Shown: positions 44,826 through 53,344, counted from the first letter of the stretch. The stretch is DNA of 64,000 nucleotides from Pseudarthrobacter defluvii (GCF_030323865.1 NZ_CP066362.1:4030001-4094000); one strand, 5' to 3'. Numbers and translations: made by a program. The notes: a model not told the origin generated them from the letters alone.

Positions 44826-45902
44826 TCAGGCCGCCGTCGTGACCCCGCCCTGCCTGCTCCGCACACGGCGCCATAGGGCCGGAGCCAGCACCACAGTTAT
44901 GCCGACGGCGGCACCAATGACCGTCTCCACGATGCGGTCGCGCAGCAGGAACGCAGGCGAGGCGGGAACAACCAACAGCGTGGAGATCAGCGCCAGGGGG
45001 GTGACGAACACCTGGGCCAGCAGGTATTGGCGGATGATGAACATTTCGGCGCCGAACTGGCACAGCGCCATGACGAGCACTGTCTGCCAGGGCTGCAGGC
45101 CCACCAGCAGGACGGCCGCCAGGACCAGCAGGCCCAGGACGGTGCCGATGATTCTTTGGATGCCGCGGCGCACCCGGTGCCGTGTGGTGTGGCCCACCAG
45201 GGGAACGACGGCGGCCACCATGGCCCAGTAGTTGTGCCCGAACCCCAGGCGGGACCCGGCCCAGGTGGCCAGTGTGCCGGCAAGTCCCGCGGCCACCAGG
45301 TAGCCCAACCCTTCAAGCCACGCCGTGCGCTTCTCCGTGGCAGTGCGCCGGATCCGCGGCGGCCTGGTCCACGGGGTGCGGTGGCTGGGAAGGATCCGGG
45401 ACGAGAAGCCCACAAGCAGGGCGAACACCGTGGTGAGGACGGCCACCAGCATGCCCTGCCAAAGCGGCGGCTGGTTGGGAATGGACGCAATGGCGGCGAA
45501 AGCGAAGATGTGGAAAAGCGACCCTGCCGGGCGCAGCCGCAGCCAGGAGATGGCGACGGAACAGGCGCCTGCCACAAGCGTGGTGGCCAGGACCAGCAGC
45601 CAGGTGTGGGTGGCAGCATCCAGGCCCCAGGCAGGACCCATCCGGGCCGCGAGCGCCGCCAGGAAGATCACCAGCAGCATCAGCAGCCCGGCCCGCAGCT
45701 GCAGCACGAAGCGGACGGCATGCGGTTCGCCGCGGCCGTAGATTCCAGTGAAGGCGCCGAAGGACGCGAAGATTGCCACGTCCAGCCGGCCCAGCAGCAC
45801 CAGCGTGATGAGGGGAACGAAGACGCCCACGGCACAGCGCAGCGCCGGGTGGTGGTCCTTGTTGCCGGGGCCGATGGTGAACATCTCGGCAAACAACTTC
45901 AC
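44826..45902 (-). CDS. FUSC family membrane protein, putative aromatic-acid exporter
   Basis: 358 aa, GTG start. About eleven hydrophobic segments in two sets; the repeated loop between halves includes WTRPPRIRRTATEKR (about 185-200). The second half shows the FUSC pattern AMVAAVVPLVGHTTRHRVRRGIQRIIGTVLGLL, as in AaeB/YccS-like proteins that relieve aromatic-acid overload. Convergent with the aromatic-acid importer, so it may export excess substrate (inference). Divergent from the ACT-domain protein. Confidence 0.82.
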   Translation of the reverse strand: MKLFAEMFTIGPGNKDHHPALRCAVGVFVPLITLVLLGRLDVAIFASFGAFTGIYGRGEPHAVRFVLQLRAGLLMLLVIFLAALAARMGPAWGLDAATHTWLLVLATTLVAGACSVAISWLRLRPAGSLFHIFAFAAIASIPNQPPLWQGMLVAVLTTVFALLVGFSSRILPSHRTPWTRPPRIRRTATEKRTAWLEGLGYLVAAGLAGTLATWAGSRLGFGHNYWAMVAAVVPLVGHTTRHRVRRGIQRIIGTVLGLLVLAAVLLVGLQPWQTVLVMALCQFGAEMFIIRQYLLAQVFVTPLALISTLLVVPASPAFLLRDRIVETVIGAAVGITVVLAPALWRRVRSRQGGVTTAA

Positions 45903-46056
45903 GGGCAGCGCCTTCCTGGGGTGGATTCTGGACGGGCGGCCACGCTGACGTTCCTGATAAATCCTACGGCCCGGACCCTATGCAGCGCCCGCCGCGTTCC
46001 CCTGAATGGAATCGGAAGGCAACGCAGGGGAAATAACTCGGGGCAATGCTTGAGCC

Positions 46057-46899
46057 ATGAAGCACCCTTCGTCCCACCCGACCGCTCAAGAATTGCGCTG
46101 CGAAGTCTGCGGCCAGATGCCGGAACCGCCCAAGGCCCGACTGACCGTGGCGAACGTGGCCGTGATGCTGCCCATCGAGCTGCTGGTCCACGCCCTGGTG
46201 GTGGAAACCCGCCTTCCTTATGTGGCCAAGGTGCTGGTGCTGGCCCTCACCGCGACGGTCCTGGTGATCTGGGTGGCCGAGCCATCAGCCGCCCGGCTCC
46301 TGCTCCGCTGGCTGCATGCTCCTGCGCTGCGGCGCCGCCGGCAGCTGGCGGCAGCCCCATCGCTGTGGCGGGCGCGGACAATGCTGCGGGACCAGCCCGG
46401 TTCACTGCAACGGATCACGCGGGCGCTGGCGCGGCTGGACAGCAACATCCTCAGCATCCACGTCCACCCTGTGCCCGGCGGAGTCCTGGACGAGTTCGTC
46501 CTCTCCGTCCCCGGCCACGTGCGCGAGCGGGAGCTTTTGACAGCACTGCACGACGGCGGCGGCAGCAGTTCCCACGTGTGGCCCACCACCGTACTGGCCA
46601 TGGCGGATGGGCAAACCAAGGCGCTGAGCCTCGCGGCACGGATCGCTGCCGCCCCGGACGAACTGCCGCTGGCGGTGGCCGAGCTCCTGCACGCAAGGAT
46701 CCTGCCGCCGTCGGACGCCGCCGGCACAGGGCCCGACGACGGAACGCGCCTTAAGATTCCAACCGCATGGGACGGGCCCATCACTTTCTCTCGGCCGGGC
46801 GAGCCGTTCACTCCGGCGGAATCGGCGCGGGCCCACCGGCTGGCTGAGGTGGCCGAAATTACTTCTTATCGGCCGGCCGCGTCCCCAACAGAACGTTGA
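46057..46899 (+). CDS. CxxC / two-helix membrane / ACT-domain protein
   Basis: 280 aa with an uncommon layout. N-terminal C15-x-x-C18 (CEVCG), two hydrophobic segments at about 31-48 and 55-75, then an ACT-like domain at about 105-165 (RDQPGSLQRITRALARLDSNILSI) that in known proteins binds amino acids. The rest, to 280, is of unknown type. It may be a membrane-bound sensor that reports an amino acid or similar ligand; the FUSC gene is divergent. Its end overlaps a short remnant on the other strand. Confidence 0.7.
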   Translation: MKHPSSHPTAQELRCEVCGQMPEPPKARLTVANVAVMLPIELLVHALVVETRLPYVAKVLVLALTATVLVIWVAEPSAARLLLRWLHAPALRRRRQLAAAPSLWRARTMLRDQPGSLQRITRALARLDSNILSIHVHPVPGGVLDEFVLSVPGHVRERELLTALHDGGGSSSHVWPTTVLAMADGQTKALSLAARIAAAPDELPLAVAELLHARILPPSDAAGTGPDDGTRLKIPTAWDGPITFSRPGEPFTPAESARAHRLAEVAEITSYRPAASPTER

Positions 46900-46975
46900 G
46901 CCCCCACCCCACCACGGTGATCAGGATGATGGCACCGGCCATGGAGGCCAGCTGGACCGGGGTGGAGAGGATTGT
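46859..46975 (-). pseudogene. Remnant of a membrane-protein C-terminus
   Basis: In the 340-bp stretch between the ACT-domain gene and the next transporter, the minus strand holds an open 38-codon frame that starts right after a TGA. It reads STPVQLASMAGAIILITVV, then WGLNVLLGTRPADKK and a stop: one membrane helix and a basic tail, as at the end of a transporter. A 27-residue peptide from the internal ATG is the only alternative. The rest of the 46900-47240 gap holds the promoter and operator of the next gene and nothing else I recognise. Confidence 0.4.
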
Positions 46976-47054
46976 TCACGGTTGCCCACTACCCGGCCGC
47001 CGCCAGTCACAATCGGTTGGGAAGCCGGCCACGCAGCCAGTGCCTGAAAAATCC

Positions 47055-47083
47055 TTGACAGTGGCGGGAGTCACTCCTACCTT
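47055..47083 (+). promoter_or_regulatory. Promoter of the 47-52 kb catabolic cluster
   Basis: Perfect -35 TTGACA (47055-47060), 17-bp spacer, -10 TACCTT (47078-47083). The spacer contains a small symmetric GGAGTCACTCC. The predicted start near 47090 falls on the first operator palindrome and leaves a 150-base leader before the GTG at 47240. Confidence 0.65.
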
Positions 47084-47089
47084 TGATTT

Positions 47090-47112
47090 TGGGATCCCAT
47101 TTTGGGATCCCA
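47090..47112. promoter_or_regulatory. Tandem GntR-type operator
   Basis: Two identical perfect palindromes TGGGATCCCA at 47090-47099 and 47103-47112, 13 bp centre to centre and each set in T/A-rich flanks. They overlap the predicted transcription start. The cluster encodes a GntR/FCD regulator as its second gene, the obvious binder. Confidence 0.65.
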
Positions 47113-47239
47113 AAATTGCAAAGCTTCCGCTCGGCGCTCCGGATCGCCCAGCGGATTCTCCCCATGGCAACGGCCCAACGGGCACGTACCGCCCCGTTCG
47201 CATCCCCCCATCCGTAAACTTCCCCGTGAAGGAGAAGCT

Positions 47240-48598
47240 GTGTCCATCCCAAACACTGAAACAACGGCCACGTCCCCCCAGGCCACCCCCGGCACCGCCG
47301 ACAAACCCGGACAGGACGGCACGCAACGACGCACTGCCGTCCGGTGGAAGCTCTTCCTGCTGCTCCTGGTCCTGGTGTCCGTCAACTACATCGACCGCGG
47401 TTCCATCTCCGTCGCCCTGCCCATCATCCAAAAGGAATTCAACCTCGCCCCCGAACTGGTGGGCCTGCTGCTCTCCGCGTTCTTCTGGACCTACGCCCTG
47501 ATGCAGGTGCCCGTGGGCTGGCTGATCGATAAATTCGGTCCCCGCAAGGTGATGACCGCGTCCTGCATCGGCTGGGGCGCTGCCACGGCGGCCTCCGGAA
47601 TGGCAGGCGGCTTCCTCAGCATGTTCATCGCCCGGCTCGGCATCGGCGTGACGGAGGCCGGCGTGATGCCCGCCGGCGGCAAGCTCAATGCCATCTGGAT
47701 GCACAAGTCCGAACGTGGCCGCGGCGCCACCATCCTGGACGCCGGCGCACCCCTGGGTGCCGGGCTTGGCGGCATCATCATTGCCGGCCTCATCGCCTCC
47801 ACCGGCAGCTGGCGCTGGTCCTTTGTCATCGCCGGCGCCGCCACCGTCCTCATGGGCCTGGCCGTCTGGTGGTACGTCCGTGACAACCCCCGCCAGCACC
47901 GCGGGGTCAACGACGCCGAGGCGTCCTACATCGAAGCGTCGCACGCCGCCGAGGATGCCGAAGCAGCCATGGACGGCAGCAAGGGCAAGCGCGGGCTGCT
48001 TCCCTACCTTAAATTCCGCTCCTTCTGGGCCATGTGCCTGGGCTGGCTCGGCTTCAACGGCGTGTTCTACGGCCTGCTGACCTGGGGCCCGCTGTACCTG
48101 GCCCAGGCCAAGGGCTTCGACCTGAAGACCATCGGCTGGTCCACGCTGGTGATCTTCGGCGCCGGGTTCGTCGGCGAGATCATCGGCGGCACCATCGCCG
48201 ACAAGTGGCGCGCGTCCGGCGCCTCCGCCAACCTTGTCATGCGGACCCTCCTCGGCATCTCCAGCGCCATCGTCGTGGCAGGCCTGGTGGGCGTGACCGT
48301 GGTGCCTGACGCCACCACCGCCGTGGTCCTGCTCTCCGTGGTCCTGTTCTTCCTGCGCTGGGTGGGCCTGTTCTGGAGCATCCCCTCCATCCTGGGCGGC
48401 CGCACCAACGCCGGCGTCCTGGGCGGGGCGATGAACCTCAGCGGCAACATCTCCGGCTTCGTCACCCCCATCGTCGTCGGCCTGATCGTGGGCGCCACCG
48501 GCTCCTACACCTGGGCGCTGCTGTACTTCGTGGGTTCCGCGGTGATCATGGGCGCCTCTGTCCTCACCCTGAACTACAACAAGCGGCTTCCTGTCTAA
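47240..48598 (+). CDS. MFS transporter, anion:cation symporter family
   Basis: 452 aa from a GTG at 47240 with AAGGAG five bases upstream. Twelve membrane helices; the family motif NYIDRGSISVALPIIQKEF lies at the first helix and GWLIDKFGPRKVM in loop 2-3, as in importers of organic anions (hexuronates, tartrate, phthalate-like acids). First gene of a cluster with a GntR regulator, two racemase-superfamily proteins and a hydantoinase-like amidohydrolase, so it probably imports their substrate. Confidence 0.88.
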   Translation: MSIPNTETTATSPQATPGTADKPGQDGTQRRTAVRWKLFLLLLVLVSVNYIDRGSISVALPIIQKEFNLAPELVGLLLSAFFWTYALMQVPVGWLIDKFGPRKVMTASCIGWGAATAASGMAGGFLSMFIARLGIGVTEAGVMPAGGKLNAIWMHKSERGRGATILDAGAPLGAGLGGIIIAGLIASTGSWRWSFVIAGAATVLMGLAVWWYVRDNPRQHRGVNDAEASYIEASHAAEDAEAAMDGSKGKRGLLPYLKFRSFWAMCLGWLGFNGVFYGLLTWGPLYLAQAKGFDLKTIGWSTLVIFGAGFVGEIIGGTIADKWRASGASANLVMRTLLGISSAIVVAGLVGVTVVPDATTAVVLLSVVLFFLRWVGLFWSIPSILGGRTNAGVLGGAMNLSGNISGFVTPIVVGLIVGATGSYTWALLYFVGSAVIMGASVLTLNYNKRLPV

Positions 48599-48678
48599 GC
48601 TGACCCTCGCAGGGAAACTTGCAATCGACGCCCCCGCAGCCGGGAGCAGTGCCGTACGAGAATCCGGAATGGAGCATC

Positions 48679-49362
48679 ATGCTGACCGCAGAAGAGACCC
48701 AGGACAAGGACCGCCCCCTCCGCGAGACCGTCCGGGACACCCTCCGCACCCGGATTTTCGAAGGACACTACGCTCCCGGCACGCGGCTGGTGGAACGCGA
48801 CCTGGCAGCCGAATTCTCCGTCTCCCGGCTGCCGGTCCGCGAAGCCCTGCGAATGCTCCGCATGGAAGGCTTGATCAGTGACCGCGGCGCACGCGGGGCC
48901 GAGGTCAGCAGCCTCAGCCCCAAGGACGTGGAGGACCTCTTCGACGTCCGCCAGTCCCTGGAGGTGCTGGCCTGCCGGCTCGCCGCCAAGCGAGCCACCG
49001 AGGAGCACCTCGCCTACCTCAAGGGCCTGCTGGACAACGCGGAGGCCTTCCTGGCGAAGGGTTCCGTCATGGAGGCACACCGCTCCAACAGCGAATTCCA
49101 CGACGCCATCACCCGGATCGCGGACAATAACTTCCTCAAGTCCGCCCTGGAACCCCTCCAGGGCCGCATGCACTGGCTGTTCCGGCACGTGGCCGACCTG
49201 CCCGAACTCATCCGCGAACACCGCGAACTCTTCGCCGCGATCGCCAGCGGCGACCCGGACAGGGCCGCGGCCCAATCCGCATCCCACATCGGGAAGTACC
49301 GGGACCAGTTTCCCGAGGACTTCCAGAAAACCGAACCAGAATTCCACCGGAAGAGAAAATGA
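48679..49362 (+). CDS. GntR family (FCD domain) regulator of the cluster
   Basis: 227 aa from the ATG at 48679 with GGAG four bases upstream. N-terminal winged helix at about 12-75 (GTRLVERDLAAEFSVSRLPVREALRMLRMEGLI); the C-terminal FCD domain is marked by DLFDVRQSLEVLACRLAA and the metal-binding histidines of NSEFHDAI and REHRELFAAI. It overlaps the next gene by ATGA, so it is made together with the enzymes. The likely target is the tandem TGGGATCCCA upstream of the transporter. Confidence 0.9.
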   Translation: MLTAEETQDKDRPLRETVRDTLRTRIFEGHYAPGTRLVERDLAAEFSVSRLPVREALRMLRMEGLISDRGARGAEVSSLSPKDVEDLFDVRQSLEVLACRLAAKRATEEHLAYLKGLLDNAEAFLAKGSVMEAHRSNSEFHDAITRIADNNFLKSALEPLQGRMHWLFRHVADLPELIREHRELFAAIASGDPDRAAAQSASHIGKYRDQFPEDFQKTEPEFHRKRK

Positions 49363-50147
49363 AACTCCTGGTCATCAACCCCAACATCAGTGCCGACGTC
49401 ACCGCACTGATCGAATCCGAGGCGCTGCGCTCCGCCTCCCCCGGAACCGAATTGATGGTCCGGACGGCCGGCCACGGCGTGGAGTACATCGAAACCCGTT
49501 TTGAAGCCCTCATCGCCGCCGGCGCAGTGGCCGAGATCATCGCCGAACACACCCGCCCCGGCGCTGACCCGGTGGATGCCGTAGTGGTCGCAGCCTTCGG
49601 GGACCCCGGCATGCCGGCCCTCAAGGAACTGGCGGACGTACCCGTCATCGGGATCACCGAGGCAGCCCTTTGCGCCGCGGCACTGCAGGGCCACCGCTTC
49701 TCCATCATCGCCATCTCGGACCGGATCAAGCCCTGGTACCGCGAATGCGTGGAACAATTCGGCCTGGCAGGCCGCCTGGCCTCCATCCGTTCCATCAACG
49801 ACTCCCTCACCAGCATCGCCTCGGTCCAGCAGGACTTCCGGGAAACCCTGCTGGCACTCAGCCGGCAGGCCGTCGCCGAGGACGGCGCCGACGTCGTAAT
49901 CCTCGCCGGTGCCCCGCTGGCCGGCCTGGCCCGCGAACTCAACGGACAGATTCCCGTGCCCGTGGTTGACGGTATTTCCGCCGGGATCCGCCTGGCGGAA
50001 GCCGTGGCTGCACTGCAGTCCGGAACCCACCGCGCCGGCGCCTTCGCCCCGCCCCCGGCCAAGGACCGCAAGGGCCTGTCGGGCAACCTGGACGCGGCCC
50101 TCGCCGCCCGCCAGGAGCACGCCGAAACCCCGCAGCCCGCCGCCTAA
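49359..50147 (+). CDS. Hydantoin/Asp-Glu racemase homologue lacking both catalytic cysteines
   Basis: 262 aa. The fold is that of hydantoin racemase (start MKLLVINPNISADVT, and VVVAAFGDPGMPALKEL). Racemases of this family use two cysteines, one in A-C-F-G-D-P and one in G-C-A-G. Here the first is A79 (AAFGDPG) and the second position is G184 (LAGAPLAG). Cysteine-based racemisation therefore looks impossible, and the protein may have another activity or a binding role. The C-terminal 40 residues are low-complexity. ATGA overlap with the GntR gene; 30 bp before the amidohydrolase. Confidence 0.8.
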   Translation: MKLLVINPNISADVTALIESEALRSASPGTELMVRTAGHGVEYIETRFEALIAAGAVAEIIAEHTRPGADPVDAVVVAAFGDPGMPALKELADVPVIGITEAALCAAALQGHRFSIIAISDRIKPWYRECVEQFGLAGRLASIRSINDSLTSIASVQQDFRETLLALSRQAVAEDGADVVILAGAPLAGLARELNGQIPVPVVDGISAGIRLAEAVAALQSGTHRAGAFAPPPAKDRKGLSGNLDAALAARQEHAETPQPAA

Positions 50148-50177
50148 GCAGACTTCACCACCCCAAGGAGGACACCG

Positions 50178-51602
50178 ATGTCCCACCAGCCAGACCTCGT
50201 CATTGCCAACGCCACCGTCGTCAACAGCACCGGCCGGCAGGAAGCCCACATCGTGGTGCACGAAGGAAAGATCGCCGCCCTCATCGACGCCGCCCAGCCG
50301 GTCCCCACGGCGGACCGCACCATCGACGCCACGGGAAGACTCGTGATCCCCGGCGGCGTGGACGGACACTGCCACGTGGCGCAGGTGACCGGCCGCTTCC
50401 GCACCCTGGACGACTACCGCACCACCTCCACCGCGGCCCTGTGGGGCGGCACCACCACCATCATCGATTTCGGTATCCCCCGCGATGCCCAGGAAACCCC
50501 GCTGGCCGCCGTCCTGCACAAGAAGGAACTGGCCACCCAGTCCCGCTGCGACGTCGCCCTCCACGGAGCCGTCATCAGCTGGGACGAAACCGTGCCGTGG
50601 CAGCTGGAACAACTGGCCACCGAAGGCGTCCGCTCGGTGAAGATGTACACCACCAACCGCGGCACCACCATGGCCGACGGCGACACCATCCTGAAAGTCA
50701 TGCGGGAAATGGTGCGGCTGGACGGCCTGGCCTACATCCACGCCGAACACGACCCCATCATTGCCGACTGCACCGAACAGCACGCCCAGGACGGCCGCAT
50801 CGGCATCGAACACTTGCACCGGACCCGGCCCGAACTGGCCGAGGAGATCTCCGTCAAGGAGACCCTGGCCATGGCCGAATACACGGGCGCCCCGGTGTAC
50901 TTCGTCCACCAGTCCACGCCCGGCGCCGTGGACCTGGTCTCGCAGGCACGGGAGCGCGGCATCGAGGCCTACTCCGAAACCTGCCCCCACTACGTCACGC
51001 TGGACGACACCGTCTACGCCTCCACCTTCCCCGAGTGGTTCGCCTGCTGCCCGCCCATGCGCTGCGCGGAAACGGTGGCGGCCCTGAAGGAGCGGCTGGT
51101 CTCCGGTGCCATCCACACCATGTCCTCGGACCACTCCTGCTACGACCTGTCCCAGAAGCGCGAGCGCACCGACGACGTGCGTGCCATGCCGCACGGACTC
51201 CCCGGGGTGGAGACGCGCATGCCGGTCACCTTCACGGCAATGGCCTCCGCCGGGGCCAGCGTGGAACAGTTTGTCAGCGCCTTCGCTGCGGAACCTGCCC
51301 GGATCAATGCCGTCCCCGGCAAGGGCCGCATCGCCGAAGGATTCGACGCCGACCTGGTGGTTTTCGACCCCGCCGAGGAACGTACCGTGGACGGCGCAGC
51401 CCTCCACATGGGCACGGACTTCTCCCCCTTCGACGGGAAGGCACTCACCGGCTGGCCCGCCGTCGTTGTTTCCAACGGGCGCGTGGTCCTTGACGCGGAC
51501 GGCTTCCACGATCCCGGCGCCGCGGGCCGCTTCATCCACCGCAACGGCTTCCGGCAGCACCAGTCCGCCCCCGACGCCGCCCAACTGCCCGCTGCCCTCT
51601 AG
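50178..51602 (+). CDS. Hydantoinase/dihydropyrimidinase-like cyclic amidohydrolase
   Basis: 474 aa metal-dependent TIM-barrel hydrolase. The di-metal ligands are visible: H64 and H66 (GGVDGHCHVAQ), probable carbamylated K155 (SVKMYTT), H188 (YIHAEHD), H244 (YFVHQS) and D318 (SSDHSCY). It opens cyclic amide rings such as hydantoin, dihydropyrimidine, allantoin or cyclic imides; which one is not shown. AAGGAG lies upstream of the ATG. Between two racemase-superfamily genes; the next gene starts eight bases after its stop. Confidence 0.87.
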   Translation: MSHQPDLVIANATVVNSTGRQEAHIVVHEGKIAALIDAAQPVPTADRTIDATGRLVIPGGVDGHCHVAQVTGRFRTLDDYRTTSTAALWGGTTTIIDFGIPRDAQETPLAAVLHKKELATQSRCDVALHGAVISWDETVPWQLEQLATEGVRSVKMYTTNRGTTMADGDTILKVMREMVRLDGLAYIHAEHDPIIADCTEQHAQDGRIGIEHLHRTRPELAEEISVKETLAMAEYTGAPVYFVHQSTPGAVDLVSQARERGIEAYSETCPHYVTLDDTVYASTFPEWFACCPPMRCAETVAALKERLVSGAIHTMSSDHSCYDLSQKRERTDDVRAMPHGLPGVETRMPVTFTAMASAGASVEQFVSAFAAEPARINAVPGKGRIAEGFDADLVVFDPAEERTVDGAALHMGTDFSPFDGKALTGWPAVVVSNGRVVLDADGFHDPGAAGRFIHRNGFRQHQSAPDAAQLPAAL

Positions 51603-51610
51603 GAGCCACC

Positions 51611-52336
51611 ATGCCTGCAACCATCCGCCCCCGCAGGATCGGCATGATCGTGCCGTCCTCCAACACCTGCCTGGAACCGCAGACGTACCGCATCCTGGGC
51701 AGCCGCACCGACGTGACGGTGCATTTCACCCGGATCCCGGTCACCCGGATCGCGCTCGATGATTCCTCGGACCGCCAGTTCGACCCTGCTGTCATGCGGG
51801 AGGCGGCACAGCTGCTGGCGACGGCGGACGTGGACGTGATTGCCTGGAACGGCACGTCAGGCTCGTGGCTGGGCGCCGCGCACGACCATGAACTGGCCGC
51901 GGAAATCACCGGCGCCACCGGAATCCCCGCCACCACCTCCACGCTGGCCTACCTTGAAGCGTTCCGCGCCTTCGGCACCGAACGGATCGGCCTGTTCACG
52001 CCCTACACGGAGGACGTTAACCGGCAAATCATCGCCTCTTATGAACGTGAAGGCATCAAGACCGTGGACCACCGGGCCCTGGGCCTGAGTGACAACGAGT
52101 CCTTTGCCCGCGTCACGGATGACGAGATGCGCCCCGGCTCGCTGGAACTCGCTGCCGCGGCCCCCGACGCCCTGGTGTACCTGTGCACCAACCTGTACGG
52201 GGCCAACATCACCGCGGAAATCGAGGACGCGACCGGTGTTCCGGTTCTCGATTCCGTGGCCGTCACGCTCTGGCACGCCCTTAAACTGGCAGGCGCGCCG
52301 CTGCTCGAGCGGCGCTGGGGCCGGCTGCTGGGCTGA
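51611..52336 (+). CDS. Maleate isomerase / arylmalonate decarboxylase-like protein
   Basis: 241 aa of the Asp/Glu racemase superfamily. Maleate-isomerase residues are present: N18 in PSSNTCLEP, Y132 in PYTEDVN, N162 in SDNES and C192 in YLCTNL. But the first catalytic cysteine is replaced: that segment reads WNGTSGSWLG (N80-G81-T82-S83), close to the Gly-Thr-Ser oxyanion pocket of arylmalonate decarboxylase, which also uses only the second cysteine. It may thus be a decarboxylase or a one-cysteine isomerase. Last gene of the cluster; GGAG lies upstream. Confidence 0.78.
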   Translation: MPATIRPRRIGMIVPSSNTCLEPQTYRILGSRTDVTVHFTRIPVTRIALDDSSDRQFDPAVMREAAQLLATADVDVIAWNGTSGSWLGAAHDHELAAEITGATGIPATTSTLAYLEAFRAFGTERIGLFTPYTEDVNRQIIASYEREGIKTVDHRALGLSDNESFARVTDDEMRPGSLELAAAAPDALVYLCTNLYGANITAEIEDATGVPVLDSVAVTLWHALKLAGAPLLERRWGRLLG

Positions 52337-52340
52337 ACCC

Positions 52341-53261
52341 CTACATCCGCAGGGTCAGGGCACCGGGCTCCATGGTCATGAGCACGTGCTTGCCCTGGCC
52401 CTCGTGGTCGCCGTCCAGCTGGTAATCGTCCTTGTGCTCCAGCGTGATTTCCACGCTCTTGCCCTGGAAGTACTCCACCGAGGTGTCCTTGTTCCTGCCC
52501 TTGCCGATAATGCCGGCCAGCACGGACAGCCAGCCGAGCTTGCCGTGGTGCGGTGCCAGGACGGCGATGTCCAGCAGGCCGTCGTCGATCTTGGCCTCGG
52601 GGAAGATTTCCAGGCCACCCTGGACCTTGCCGCAGTTGCCCACCATCACGCTGCGGACGCCCCGATGCACCACTTGCTTGCCGTCGATTACCACGGTGGC
52701 CTTGATGGGCTTGCCTGGCAGGTTCCTGATCCCTGCGTCCACGTAGGCCAGCCAGCCCACCTTGTCCTTCAGGTCCTCATTCGTGTCCGCCATGATGGTG
52801 GCGTCATAGCCCATCCCGGCCATGACCAGGAACAGCTGGTCCTTGTCCGGGTCGCTGCGGCGGGCGCGGACCACGTCGATCTTCCGCTCGGTACCGATCA
52901 ATGCCCCGGCCATGGCGCCGTCGTAATCGGTGACGTCCATGCCCAGGTTGCGGGCCAGCAGGTTCCCGGTGCCCAGGGGCAGGAGGCCCATGGGGGTATC
53001 GCCACCGGACAGCACCTCGGCCACGCAGCGCACTGTCCCGTCACCGCCGGCAGCGATCACGATGTCCGCGCCCTGCGCCAGCGCTTCCTTGGCCTGGCCC
53101 ACGCCGGGGTCCTCCTTGGTGGTTTCCAGCCAGATGGGCTCGCCCCACCCGTTCTCCACGCAGTGCTTGGCCACCAAGCCGCGCACGTCGATATCCACCG
53201 GCTTGGCGGGATTGACGATGATGGCGGCCCGTTTGGGCGAAGTGGAGCTGGTCTCAGTCAT
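52341..53261 (-). CDS. Diacylglycerol kinase family lipid kinase
   Basis: 306 aa. The catalytic DAGK motif is AAGGDGTVRCVAEVLSGG, followed by PMGLLPLGTGNLLARNLGM, as in DgkB/YegS. It phosphorylates diacylglycerol or a related lipid, at the inner membrane face. The last 100 residues hold the second beta-sandwich domain. Convergent with the catabolic cluster and upstream-linked to none; it lies 83 bp from the transhydrogenase end on the same strand. Confidence 0.9.
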   Translation of the reverse strand: MTETSSTSPKRAAIIVNPAKPVDIDVRGLVAKHCVENGWGEPIWLETTKEDPGVGQAKEALAQGADIVIAAGGDGTVRCVAEVLSGGDTPMGLLPLGTGNLLARNLGMDVTDYDGAMAGALIGTERKIDVVRARRSDPDKDQLFLVMAGMGYDATIMADTNEDLKDKVGWLAYVDAGIRNLPGKPIKATVVIDGKQVVHRGVRSVMVGNCGKVQGGLEIFPEAKIDDGLLDIAVLAPHHGKLGWLSVLAGIIGKGRNKDTSVEYFQGKSVEITLEHKDDYQLDGDHEGQGKHVLMTMEPGALTLRM

Positions 53262-53344
53262 GGCGTCCTCTAATGGCGGATGGAAAGCAAGCTTCTGAAA
53301 GAAGGGTATCCCGCTGCGGGGGTGGTCCGGCGCAGCGCGGTGGG

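Noticed and set aside
49014..51620. 868-codon minus-strand frame across the racemase-like and amidohydrolase genes
   Set aside because: The plus-strand genes have clear family motifs and ribosome sites; this frame is Gly/Val/Asp/His-rich shadow sequence.
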